This document shows, piece after piece, positions 48,802 through 61,150 of a stretch of DNA of 64,000 nucleotides. The translations under genes and the position numbers were made by a program. The stretch spans positions 13,509,639-13,573,638 of the forward strand of contig OY848919.1 in assembly GCA_963693285.1 (NCBI GenBank). The letters are read 5' to 3'. This DNA comes from Xestospongia muta (lineage: Eukaryota > Porifera > Demospongiae > Haplosclerida > Petrosiidae). The notes beneath the pieces were generated by a model. That model was not told the origin of the DNA, ran no database searches, and saw nothing but the letters and a program-made list of their open reading frames with translations. Every line of letters starts with the position of its first letter. Position 1 is the first letter of the stretch.

Positions 48802-50067
48802 CTCAGACCTGTAGCATACTGAATCAGTATACTATGAAAGTACGAATCACATGAATACATACAGGTTGCTGCCATAATGTTAAACTACACATTGCAGCTC
48901 CAAGAATCAAAGAAGGATTGAGGTCTCTCATTCTACCTTACAAGGTTGATATGTTTTTAATTCACAGGTATTAATGGAGTAGAACATAATTATAGTTAGG
49001 TTTATATCCTAATTCCTGGATAATGAAGAGTATGTAAGAATGTTTTATATTAATTTAATCTTGTGTTTTCTCACTGTGTATCAGGATTGTAATGAGTTTG
49101 TAAAACTGGTTAGCCAAATGTCTGTGTCAGTAGGAACAGCCTGACCTCTAAACATATTTGTAAGAATCTATTTTATTTAATATTGTTCTATTCTTTGTCA
49201 ATATGTATCTCAGACTACAGTAAGACTACAGATGAGAGGTTAGTCAAACATGATGTGTACTCTTTATTTGTCAGTAAGAATAGGTTTGTGTTTTATAGCA
49301 GTACTTTATTACATAACTGTGTCTCCTATTACCTTAATACAAGGTATACATATAAATTCTGTATTAATTTGTGTATTAATCAAGAAGTATTTAAGTGCGG
49401 ACTGATAGTAACAAGAGCTTTCAATAAAGCGAATGATTTACAGGTAAGACTCTTGTCAACTCATTATTGTTGTGTTGTCTCTTTCTTTATAGAATTATAT
49501 GCTAGTCCTATCTGTTGGATAACAATGAAAGGTTACCAAATATTGATTAGTTATAAGCAGCTTTATACAATATAATAGATACAAGATCACTTCCAGAGTC
49601 TTTGGTGTTATGAGTGCTGCTATCAGATATAACATGGTAACATAATGTAGAAACACACTCAATAATAGTCAGTGATGATGTGATTTCTTATTCTATGGGG
49701 AGTTTTGCTTTGTGTCTGTGTTAACTAGTGAAACAATCTGGACATTTTGTTATATTTGTGTAATGATTACTAAAGGTACATATAGTTTATGCTGTTAGGA
49801 AAATTGAAATAACACTGTATAACATAACATTATGTTTGTTTTATCTTTTGAGTCACGTACACACACATACAGGTTAAAGACTTCATAAAGTGTAAGTTTC
49901 ATATTTGTTAATAAGACTGTAAAATACTTTGGTAATTTTGTTATGTGATATGATACTGCTAAATATACAACTGTCGAATGTACCACTCTCAAATGATATA
50001 CTGTCAATATTATTGTAATGAATGTTAGCCTATATTACATAATTATTCTCTATTCTTTTTTATATAG

Positions 50068-51437
50068 CATCATTGGAGTGTTGTCGTAAGTTCAGAGGTA
50101 ACAATAATGTATGCTATATTTTATACTATTTCATATTTTTTCTTCTTTTTCATTTTTTCTACAGATCTTTATGTTAGAGGTTGCTACTTCAAGACACTTA
50201 TTCATCTCTCCTTCTGAGGGTACAACATCTCTCCTTCTGAGGGTACAACATCTCTCCTTCTGAGGTTACAACATCTCTCTTCTGAGGGTACAACATTCTC
50301 CTTCTGAGGGTGCAACATCTCTCTTTCTGAGGGTACAACAGTTGTTGTTGTTGTAAGTTCAGAGGTAACAATAATGTATGCTATATTTTATAATTTTTTT
50401 AATATACTATTTCATATTGTTTTCTTTCTCATTTTTTTCTACAGATCTTTAGGTTAGAGGTTGCTGCTTCAAGACACTTATTCATCTCTCCTTCTGAGGG
50501 TGCAACATCTCTCCTTCTGAGGTTGCAACATCTCTCATTCTGAGGGTACAACATCTCTCCTTCTGAGGGTACATCTCTCCTTCTGAGGGTACAACATCTC
50601 TCTTTCTGAGGGTGTAACATCTGTCCTTCTTAGGATGCAACATCTCTCCTTCTGAGGGTACAACATCTCTCTTTCTGAGGGTACAACAGTTGTTGTTGTC
50701 GTAAGTTCAGAGATAACAATAATGTATGCTATATTTTATAATTTTTTTATATACTATTTCATATTTTTTTCTTCTTTTTCATTTTTTCTACAGACCTTTA
50801 GGTTAGAGGTCGCGGCTTCAAGACACTTATTCATCTCTTCTTCTGAGGGTACAACATTTCTCCTTCTGAGGGTCCAACATTTCTCCTTCTGAGGGTACAA
50901 CATCTCTCCTTCTGAGGGTACAACAGTTGTTGTCGTAAGTTCAAAGGTAACAATAATGTATGTTATATTTTATAATTTTTTTAATATACTATTCATATTT
51001 TTTTCTTCTTTCTCATTTTTTCTGCAGATTTTAGGTTAGAGGTCACTGCTTCAAGACATTTATTCATCTCTTCTTCTGAGGTTGCAGCATCTCTCCTTCT
51101 GAGGGTGCAACATCTCTCTTTCTGAGGGTGCAGCATCTCTCCTTCTGAGGGTACAACTGTTGCTGTCGTAAGTTCAGAGGTAACAACTATGTATGCTATA
51201 TTTTATAATTTTTTTACATACTATTTCATATTTTTTTCTTCTTTCTCATTTTTTTCTACAGATCTCTTAGGTTAGAGGTCACTGCTTCAAGACACTTATT
51301 CATCTCTCCTTCTGAGGGTACAACATCTCTCCTTCTGAGGCTGCAACATCTCTCCTTCTGAGGGTGCAACATGTCTCCTTCTGAGGTTGCAGCATCTCTC
51401 CTTCTGAGGGTACAGCATCTCTCCTTCTGAGGGTGCA
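50068..51437 (+). repeat. tandem exon-like cassettes with splice sites
   Basis: Units start at about 50165, 50445, 50794, 51027 and 51262. Each has a T-rich tract ending in tacag or tgcag, then an exon-like body starting atctttaggttagaggt and ending in a gtaagt donor. The intron between cassettes is conserved (gtaagttcagaggtaacaat onward). Copy A has this body only in short single units (39766 and 40028). Spacings are about 230-350 bp. The body does not stay open in any frame, so a non-coding transcript is more likely than a protein. Confidence 0.7.
50196..51437. repeat. 23-bp minisatellite (ctccttctgagggtacaaca type)
   Basis: Clusters of 3-9 units of about 23 bases inside each exon-like cassette. 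Because 23 is not a multiple of three, the minus strand shows a 23-residue periodic frame (Arg/Cys/Glu-rich) that is an artefact. Confidence 0.92.
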
Positions 51438-52110
51438 AGTAAGTAATGTATATTATATTAACTTGTGAGTTTATAACACATTATTATTTCTTATTTTTGA
51501 TTCTTTTTATAGCATCATTGGAGTCCAGGATCTAATTTTGTCATAAGTTTATAGGTAACAATAATGTATGCTATATTTTATGATTTTTATTATATACTAT
51601 TTCCTATATTTTTTTTCTCATCTTTTTATCTACAGATCCTTAGGTTTGAGGTTGCTACCTCAAGACGCATTCATCTATCTCTACATCAAAGGCTTTAGAT
51701 TGGAAGTCGCTACCTCAAGAAGCATTCATCTATCTTTACATTGATGGTGTAAGTTCATTAGTACTTTATACAAGGTCATAAATTGTAGTTGTTGGTAGTA
51801 TATCATTTGAGAGTGGTACATTCGACAGTTGTAAATTGGGTGTATTTGTAATTAAAGTAATATACAATTATATCCTCTAGAGCAAGGGACAAAGGTGCAG
51901 TATATGATCCTGGAGAAGACTGAGGAAGTCACGAGCAACAAATTATTTTAAAAAATTATTTATTTCCGCCCCATACATCCCAAGGCTATTTTGGGTTAAG
52001 CTAGACCATTAATTAAAATATGAGGTGTGGTCAAAATAAGCCAAACCCAATGTTAGTAGGTGTGTCTGTCTACTGAAGCCTGATTAGTAGGTGTGGTGTT
52101 TGTAGTTAGG

Positions 52111-53090
52111 TTTATATTCTATAAAAATAAGGGATTAATTAAAATATTTCAGGTGTGGATGAGCCACACTTGTGGGTGTGGCAGATGGAGTTTGATGAGT
52201 GGGTGTTGTGCTAGCAGTTAGGCTTACATTTGTTGGTGTTTCTAACTAATGGGCAAGGTTATAGTGTATTTCCCATTGCTATTCTCATCCTAAAATACTG
52301 TACTAATCAATAAACACTAATGCATTTTGCACAAAAAAGGTTTAGTTAAATTCTAAACGCAGTTAAAATCTAAAGCCCTAAGCCTTGATCAAAAAACAGT
52401 ATAGCTTTAACATATTTACAAAAAAACTCAACTTTTCAGTCTTGTCATATCATAATTGCAATTCTCAACTCTAGTCTATAATTGACTTTTATTGCAGTAT
52501 GTCTAAGCAATGGCTAATGAATTTTGTTTGTTTTTTTTTTACTCAAATCACTTCAAATTTTTTGTGATGATAGCTATATAGATATTTGTTAATTGACATG
52601 AGTATTACTGCTCTAAAATGTTGCATTATCCTTTTAAAAATGTGTATATAATGAATGCCCTTTGTTCTACTAGTAAATGTCTTCTTTTATTGTAACACAG
52701 GTAATATTTACTCCATGTTCCTTCATCTGATAGTGTGGCATTACTTGATAATGAAGTTGAGGGACTGAAAAAAAGCAATGAGACTTGCAACTGTTTTAAT
52801 TGCCGATAACTTTGTCCTAACTTTGAGGAAAGACATAGCATACTTTCTATAAAGGTATGTATTGTGATATAATATATGCATTTGCTATTGGAAAATCTAC
52901 TAGATATTTACAACATACACACTGATATAGATTTTCATTTCTTAGTCAGAGACAATAATAGTATTGTTGAAATTGATCATTGTGATTATTGTTGTTGCAA
53001 CAGTGGCTATATTATAGAAAACCTCTTAACATTCCAGTTAGGTCCTATTATAATTGTAATATTTAGCATTAATCTTTAAGTGACTTATTA
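52111..53090. other. spacer with a degraded exon module
   Basis: AT-rich. Bases 52670-52940 are a broken third copy of the exon-like module at 37470, with indels. Bases 52500-52680 resemble 61330-61470, indicating an older dispersed repeat. No gene is supported. Confidence 0.55.
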
Positions 53091-55840
53091 TAGCAGGACC
53101 TCTATGCAATGGCTGATATAATTTATATATTACTCAGTATTGCAGTATACATAGTTAGTGGTGGAAGTCTGAGAATTGCTTCACTACTCCAGTGTGTTGA
53201 ATGTGATGAGTGGTGCCCTAGCTATTTACCTAGATTACATGAGTATGTATAGGCTACACCTATGTAGAACCCCTACCCCATTCTATGTGTAAATGTAGTC
53301 TATCACTATCTAGTTCATTGATTCTAAGAGTACCCTATGACCTATCCCTACTCTATTAATATATATAGCCTACACCTACTCTGTTATTATGTAGAACCTA
53401 GCATCATTCTATATGCAAATATAGCCTACACCTATTCTATATGGTATGTAGACTCTATGTGTATGTATAGCCTACATCTACTCTATTATTAAATATAGTC
53501 TAACCCTATCTAGTACATAAAACTACCCATATTCTATGTATAAATATAGCCAACCCCTATTTTGTAGAGCCTACACCCATTTATCATTTTGGAGAACTAT
53601 TATTTCTTTGAACCAACACCTGCTCTATTATTATGTAGGACTTACCCCATTAATTATCACATAGAACTTAAACTTAATACTTCATTATGTAGAACCTCCC
53701 CCTACTCTAGTATTATGCAGAGCCCACCCCCATTTTTTATTTTGTGGAGCCTACTCTATTATTATGACTATCTCCATATATTATAACTTAGAACCTACCC
53801 CCATCTATTATTACATAGAATCTGTACATACCCCCATCTATTATTACATAGAACTTACACCTACTCTATTATTACATAGAACCTACCCCCATCTATTTAT
53901 GTAGAACCTTCCGCTACTTCATTATTACTTAGAACTAGCCGTATGTGTACCTACCCCCATTCATTATTACATAGGACCTATCCCCATCTATTATTACATA
54001 GACCTACCTCTACTGAATTATTACTTAGAACTACCACAATCTACTTATTATAGCAGGACATCTATACAATGGCTGATATAATTTACATATTATTCAGCAT
54101 TGCAATATACATAATGAGTCTGAGAATTGCTTCGGAAGTTGCATTCTTGGGCAGCTACTCTAGTGCATGTCAGAGCCCTAAGCCCTAATTGTCAATTGAA
54201 TGTGATGAGTGGTACCCTAGCTATTTACCTAGATTTCATGAGTATGTATAGCCTACACCTATGTAGAACTCCTACCCCATTCTATATGTAAATGTAGCCT
54301 GTCACTATCTAGTTCATTGATTCTAAGAGTACCCTATGACCTATCCCTCCTCTATTAATATACATAACCTACACCTACTCTGTTATTATGTAGAACATTC
54401 ATTCTATATGCAAATATAGCCTACACCTATTCTATATGGTATGTAGACTCTACAAGTATGTATAGCCTACACCTACTCTATTATTAAATATAACCTAACC
54501 CTATGTAGTACATAAAACTACCCACCTTCTATAATATAACCTACCAATATTTAGTACATAGAATCTACCCCGACTACACTTACTCACATTCTATGTGTAA
54601 ATATAGCCTATCCCTATTTTGTAGAACCATTATTTCTTTGAACCTACACCTTCTCTATTATTATGTAAGACCTACCCAATTAATTATCACATAGAACCTA
54701 CACCTAATATTTTATTATGTAAACCTCCATCTACTCCAGTATTATGCAGAGCCTACCACCATTTGTTATTTTGTGGAGCCTACTCTATTATTATGCCTAT
54801 CTCCATCTATTATAACTTAGAACCTACCCCTATCTATTATTACATAGAATCTGTACCTACCAACTACCAGTAGGTGTATGTAAACTGTCTTCTATTATTG
54901 TAACACAGGTAATATTTACTCCATGTTCCTTCATCTGATAGTGTGGCATTACTTGATAATGAAGTTGAGGGACTGAAAAAATAATACAATGAGACTTGCA
55001 ACTGTTTTAATTACTGATCACTTTGTCCTAACAGGTATGTATTGTGATATAAAATATGCATTTGCTAGAGGAAAATCTACTAGATATTTACAACACACCC
55101 CATTTATTTTATGTAGAACCTTCAGCTACTCCATTATTACTTAGAACTAGCCCTATGTGTACCTATCCCCATCTATTATTACATAGACCTACCCCTACTG
55201 AATTATTACTTAGAACTACCACAATCTACTTATTATAGCAGGACATCTATGCAATGGCTGATATAATTTACATATTACTCAGTGTTGCAGTATACATAAT
55301 AAGTCTGAGAATTTCTTTGGAAGTTGCATTCTTGGGCAGCTACTCTAGTACGTGTCAAAGCCCTAAGCCCTAATTGTCAATTGAATGTGATGAGTGGTAC
55401 CCTACCTATTTACCTAGATTTCATGAGTATGTATAGCCTACACCTATATTGAACTCCTACCCCATTCTATATGTAAATGTAGCCTATCACTATCTAGTTC
55501 ATTGATTCTAAGTGTACCCTATGACCATGTGTAAATTTAACATACCCCTATTTTGTAGAACCATTATTTCTTTGAACCTACACCTGCTCTATAATTCCTC
55601 TATTATTATGTAGGACCTACCCCCATCTATTATTACATAGAACCTGCCTGCATTTATTATTGCATAGCTCCATTTGCTTTATTATTACGTTTAGCTTGCA
55701 CTTAGTCCACTATTATTACTTAGAACCTATTCCCAACTGTTATTACTTAGACCCTATCCCCATCTATTTTATGTAGAACCTTCTGTTACTCAATTATTAC
55801 TTAGAACTACCCCTATGTGTACCTATCCCCATCAATTTTT
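53091..55840. repeat. degenerate CCTACCCC/ATTATTACATAGAA array with higher-order units
   Basis: Imperfect short units (about 25-30 bases) of the type tagaacctacccccatctat. Larger blocks start tagcaggacctctatgcaat at about 53091, 54051 and 55239, so the array has a 1.0-1.2-kb higher-order pattern. A degraded copy of the exon-like module sits at about 54870-55100. No coding potential is supported. Confidence 0.85.
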
Positions 55841-55844
55841 ATGA

Positions 55845-56273
55845 AACCAATGATCAAACCAAAGGGGGGACCCTTTGTGACGAAAACAATGACCAAACCA
55901 AAGGGGGACCCTTTGTGACAAAAACAATGGCCAAACCAAAGGGGGGACCCTTTGTGACAAAAACGGTGACCAAACCAAAGGGGGGACCCTTTGTGACGAA
56001 AATGTCAACAAAACCAAAGGGGGGCCCTTTTTGACGAAACCGATGAAACAAACCAAAGGAGGGATCATTTGTAACGAAAACTACACTCAAACCAAAGGGG
56101 GGACCCTTTGTGATGAAACCAATGACAAGCCAAAGGGGACCCTTTTTGATGAAACCGATGGCCAAACCAAATGTGGGACCCTTTGTGACGAAAACGATGT
56201 CCAAAACAAAGGGGGAACCTTTGTAACGAAAACGTTGACCAAACCAAAGCGGGGACCCTTTGTGGTGAAATTA
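55845..56273. repeat. 36-39-bp minisatellite, 11 units, GC-richer than its surroundings
   Basis: Units of the type ccaaaccaaaggggggaccc followed by tttgtgacgaaaa. Eleven copies with a few substitutions and 1-3-base length changes. Open frames of 60-116 codons arise on both strands from the repeat. Confidence 0.93.
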
Positions 56274-56284
56274 AATATTCGAAA

Positions 56285-57660
56285 AAATTAATCTAAATAG
56301 GTTAAAACAATAAAAATAAACCTTTTAGAGCTTTTTAAAAGTTAAACTTTTAGAAATTAACTATCAAAACTCCTTAAATAATCTGACCTAAAGAGTTTAG
56401 TTAGTTTACCTGTCTTAAATATTCTAATAAAGTTGTCTAAAGAAGTTGAAACTCTAAAATAAAAGGTTTAGAACATTTTGTAAATGAAAAATGTTTAGAA
56501 TTAACTATCAAAACTGGAAAAATAAGCTGATCTAAAGAGTTTAATAAGTTTATATGGTTTAAATATTCTAATAAAGTAGTCTAAATAGGTTAAAACTCTA
56601 AAATAAACTGTTTAGACCTTATTGAAAGTTTAAAAATTTTAGAAATTAACTATCAAAACTGGGTAAATAAGCTGATCTAAAGAGTTTAGTAAGTTTATCT
56701 TTCTTAAATATTCTAATAAAGTAGTCTAAATAGGTTAAAACTTTAAAATAAACTGTTTAGGCCTTTTTGAAAGTTAAAAAAGTTAGAAATTAACTATCAA
56801 ACTGGTTAAATAAGTTGATTTAAAGAGTTTTGTAAGTTTATCTGTTTTAAATATTCAAAAAAATAATTTAAATAGGTTAAAACACTAAAAAAACTGTTTA
56901 GAGCTTTTTAAAAGTTAAATTTTTAGAAATTAACTATCAAAACTGCTTAAATAATCTGACCTAAAGAGTTTAGTTAGTTTACTTGTCTTAAATATTCTAA
57001 TAAAGTTGTCTAAAGAAGTTAAAAATCCAAAATAAACGGTTTAGAACATTTTGTAAATGAAAAAATGTTTAGAAATTAACTATCACAACAGGTTGAATAA
57101 GCTGATCTAAAGAGTTTAATAAGTTGATATGGTTAAAGTATTCTAATAAAGTAGTCTAAATAGGTTAAAACTCTAAAATAAACTGTTTATATCTTTTTGA
57201 AAGTTTAAAAAATTTAAGAATTAACTATCAAAATTGGTTTAAAAAGCTGATCTATAGAGTTTAGTAAGTTTATCTGTCTTAAATATTCTAATCAAGTAGT
57301 CAAATAGGTTAAAACTCTTAAATAAACTGTTTAGAGCTTTTTCAAAGTTAAAAAATGTTAGAAATTAACTATGAAAACTGCTTAAATAAGCTGATCTAAA
57401 GAGTTTGGTAAGTTTATCTGCGTTAAGTATTCTAATAAAGTAGACTAAATAGGTTAAAACTCTAAAACAAACTGTTTAGAGCTTTTCAAAAGTAAAAAAA
57501 GTTTAGAAATTAGCTATAAAACCTGCTTAAATAAGCTGATCTAAAGAGTTTGGTAAGTTTATCTGTCTTAAGTATTCTAATAAAGTAGTCGAAATAGGTT
57601 AAAACTCTAAAATAAACTATTTAGACCTTTTAGAAAGTTAAAAAAGTTTAGAAAATATCT
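56285..57660. repeat. 144-bp AT-rich satellite, about nine units
   Basis: The landmark aaactctaaaat recurs at about 56449, 56593, 56738, 56880, 57022, 57168, 57312, 57457 and 57602, a spacing of 142-146 bases. Units share taaagagtttagtaagttta and gaaattaactatcaaaac. Confidence 0.93.
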
Positions 57661-57925
57661 ATCAAAATTTATTTATAAAAAATTCAATGGGGTCATAATG
57701 CCTTATAAACTTTATTTGCTAACACACTAAGGATTGACCCTGAAAAATGTTTACCATAATTTAACTCATAGATGTGTGTACTATCTAATGAAAAATTTAA
57801 ACATTGAAATTTTAGTAAGGCCATATGGCCTTGTAAATCTTTTGAATTAACTTTTCACATATTAAATTCTAGTCATAGTTTTTCACATCATCATTCTCTT
57901 TGTTTGGTGTTGCATCTGATGTGTT
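57661..57925. other. spacer, nothing recognised
   Basis: AT-rich sequence between the 144-bp satellite and the next degenerate array. Confidence 0.4.
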
Positions 57926-59165
57926 ATGAAGTTGCATTCTTGGGCAGCTACTCCAGTCCGTATCAGAGTTCTAAGCCCTAATTGTCAATTGAATGTGATG
58001 AGTGGTACCCTAGCTATTTACCTAGATTTCATGACTATGTATATCCTACACCTATGTAGAATGCCTACACCATTCTATGTGTAAATGTAGCCTATCACTA
58101 TCTAGTTCATTGATTCTAAGACCACCCTATGACATACCCCTACTCTATTAATATGTATAGCCTACACTACTCTGTTATTATGTAGAACCACCATTCATTC
58201 TATATGCAAATATAGCCTACCCCTATTCTATATGATATGTAGACTCTATGAGTTTGTATAGCCTACACCTACTCTATTATTACATATAGCCTAACCCTAT
58301 CTAGTATATAAAACTACCCACATAGCCTACCCCTATTTAGTACATAGAATCTACCCCTATTACACCTATCCACAATCTATTTGTACAGCCTACCCCTATT
58401 TTATAGAGCCTTTACCTTTACGTAGAACCTACTCCATTATTTCTTAGAACCTACACCTTCTCTATTACTATGTAAGACCTACCTCTTTAATTAATAACCT
58501 CCCCCTACTCTAGTATTATGCAGAGCCTACCCCCATTTGTTATTTGGTGGAGCTTAGAACCTACCCCCATCTATTTTTACATAGAACTTGTACCTACCCC
58601 CATCTATCATTACATAGAACCTGCCTGCATTTATTATTGCATACCTTTTCTATGTTTAGCCTACATATAGTCCATTATTATTACTTAGAACCTCCCCTCC
58701 AACTGTTATTACTTAGAAGCTATCCCCATCTCTTTTATGTAGAACTACCCCTATCAATTATTTTGCAGAACCTATCTTCATCTATTATTTTGTAGACCTA
58801 AACTCATACTTAGAACTACCCCAATATATTATATGTAGAACCTTCCCGATTATGTAGAACCTACCCCCCTCTATTTTTACATACAAACTTACACCTAACA
58901 TACCCCCATCTATTTATGTAAAACCACCCGCTACTTCATTATTACTTAGAACTAGTCCTATCTGTACCTACCCATATCTTTTATTACATATTACATAGAC
59001 TTACCCCTACTCAATTATTACTTAGAATTACCACAATCTATCACCCTAGAACCTTCCTCTACTCTATGTAGAACTTACCCCCATCTATTATTATGTACAA
59101 CCTACTACCATCTATGTATGTAGAACCTTCTGCTACTCCATTATTTCTTAAAACTAGCCCTATTG
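57926..59165. repeat. second block of the CCTACCCC/ATTATTACATAGAA array
   Basis: Begins with the same higher-order landmark (gttgcattcttgggcagcta) found at about 54145 and 55324. It continues with the same degenerate 25-30-base units. The 39-bp and 144-bp arrays thus appear inserted into one older array. Confidence 0.85.
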
Positions 59166-59455
59166 TAGTGTTTAATAGGACCAGCTGTTATACGAGCATA
59201 AATTAAGATAGAATTATGTTAAGTCTTATAGCCAAAAGAGGCTGTGTTTAGTTGTAGTATTAGTAATTTTAACTTAGTTTTAGTATTAATGTAGAATTTA
59301 CTTTCAATATGTTTATCAGGACCAGCTGCTGTTACCATAGTCGTAGTGTGACTTTGTGATAGCCAAATTGTTGTGTTGATCTTTTTGAGGCAAAGAAGGT
59401 TTGGCTTTGCTGCCCTAAAACCTAAGCCATTTTGTTTCCTGGTTGTCATTAAATG
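59166..59455. other. spacer, nothing recognised
   Basis: Non-repetitive AT-rich stretch. The 76-codon minus-strand frame here has no recognisable motif. Confidence 0.35.
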
Positions 59456-60260
59456 TTAATGATATTCATAACTATACACTTGCGCCCCACAATAGCATGA
59501 ACATAGACTGCATATAAAAATAGAATCTTAATGATATTCATAACAAGTTAGCCCCACAATAGCATGAACATTAACCGAATATAAAAGGGAGCTAGTTAAT
59601 GATATTCATAACTAGTTTGCCCCACAATAGCATGAACATAGACAGAGTATAAAAGGAAAATAGTTAATGATATTCATAACTACTTAGTCCCACAAGGGCA
59701 TTAACATAAACAGAATATAAAAGGGAGCTAGTTAATGAGATTCATAGTTAATGAGCCCCACAAGGGCATGAACATAGACAGAGTACAAAAGGAAGATAGT
59801 TAATGATATTCATAACTAGTTAGTCCCACAAGGGCATGAACATAGACAGAGTATAAAAGGAAACCAGTTAATGAGATTCATAGTTAGTGAGCCCCACAAG
59901 GGCATGAAAATAGACAGAATATAAAAGGGAGCTAGTTAATGAGATTCATAGTTAATGAGCCCCACAAGGGCATGAACATAGACAGAGTACAAAAGGAAGA
60001 TAGTTAATGATATTCATAACTAGTTAGTCCCACAAGGGCATGAACATAGACAGAGTATAAAAGGAAACCAGTTAATGAGATTCATAGTTAGTGAGCCCCA
60101 CAAGGGCATGAACATTGACATAATATATAAGGGAGCAAGTAGTTAGCCCCACAATAACATGAACATAGACAGGATATAAAAGGCGCTCAGTTAATGAGAT
60201 TCATGAGACAATAATTGTGCCCCACAAGTGAATGAAGTATGGTCACGCATAAAAGCAATG
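59456..60260. repeat. 68-bp tandem array with TATAAAA in nearly every unit
   Basis: The landmark ttaatga(t/g)attcata recurs at 59456, 59528, 59596, 59664, 59732 and 59800, then onward, mostly every 68 bases. Units carry ccccacaa(t/g)(a/g)gcatgaacat and agtataaaagg. The block at 59732 repeats closely at 59936, a 204-base (three-unit) higher-order period. Confidence 0.93.
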
Positions 60261-60309
60261 GAAATTGTGTGGTTATGTAGTGGGTGGGTTAATGAGGGTT
60301 GGGTTTAGA

Positions 60310-61150
60310 GTTAAAACTTACAGCTTAGAGCTTATAATTGGAGTCATCATTGAGTTAGAGCTTATAGTTAGAGCTTACAGCTTATAGCTTATAGTTAGAG
60401 CTTACAGTTTATAGCTTACAGCTTATAGCTTATAAAGTTAGAGCTTATAGTTAAAGCTTATAGGTACAGCTTATAATTATAGCTTATAGAGTTAGAGCTT
60501 ACAAATTAGAGCTTATAGGTTATAGCTATTTTATAGCTTTTGTACCTATTTATAGCTTTTGTAGCTATTTATAGCTTTTGTCTTATAGCTTATAGTTAAC
60601 GATTATAGTTATAGCTTAGAGATAAAGCTTATAGTTATAGAGTTAGAGCTTATATAGTTATAGCTTATAGAGTTAGAGCTTACAGCTTTGTTTGATCTTA
60701 TAGCTTATAGTTATAGCTTGTAATTGGAGCTTAAAGCTTATAGTTGGAGCTTATAGCTTATGCAGTTGGAGCTTACAGCTTAGAGTTAGAGGTTATAGCT
60801 TATAGATAGAATTAGAGCTTATAGCTTGTAGTTAGACATTATAGCTTATAGTTAGAGCTTATAGAGCTAGGTTAGAGCCTATAGAGTTAGAGCTTAGAGT
60901 TAGGGTTTGTAGAGTTAGAGCTTATAGATTTAGAGCTTAGAGTTAGAGCTATAGAGGTAGAGCTTACACATTAGAGTTAGACCTTATAGCTTATATGTTA
61001 TAGTTACTGCTTATAGTTATAGCTTATAGAGTTAGAGCTTACAGGTTAAAGTTGAGTTTATAGCTTATAGTTATAGTTTATAGCTATTTAGAGCTTATAG
61101 TGTATAGTTATAGCTTATAGCTTGGAGTTAGAGCTTAAGAGTTAGAGCTT
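60310..61150. repeat. degenerate AGAGCTTATAGTT short repeat
   Basis: About 840 bp of imperfect 6-14-base units (gagcttatagttagagctta type) without fixed phase. Confidence 0.9.

Larger units (their letters stand above)
45918..52110. repeat. large direct duplication, copy B
   Basis: The second copy of 35526-40420, about 6.2 kb. It is longer because the exon-like unit near its right end has been multiplied and filled with a 23-bp minisatellite. The right end again reaches the conserved agcaagggacaaaggtgcag block (51881) and then tctgtctactgaagcct. The left edge coincides with copy A at the same base of the ITLTKLNEAHNAY frame. Confidence 0.9.

Noticed and set aside
50429..51438. Cys/Arg/Glu-rich minus-strand frames of about 60 residues
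   Set aside because: They follow the 23-bp minisatellite, whose length makes a 23-residue period. There is no conserved domain, and the plus-strand exon-like context explains the DNA better.
55832..56291. Overlapping frames of 60-116 residues on both strands
   Set aside because: Open only because the 36-39-bp repeat lacks stops; there is no start context or protein family match.
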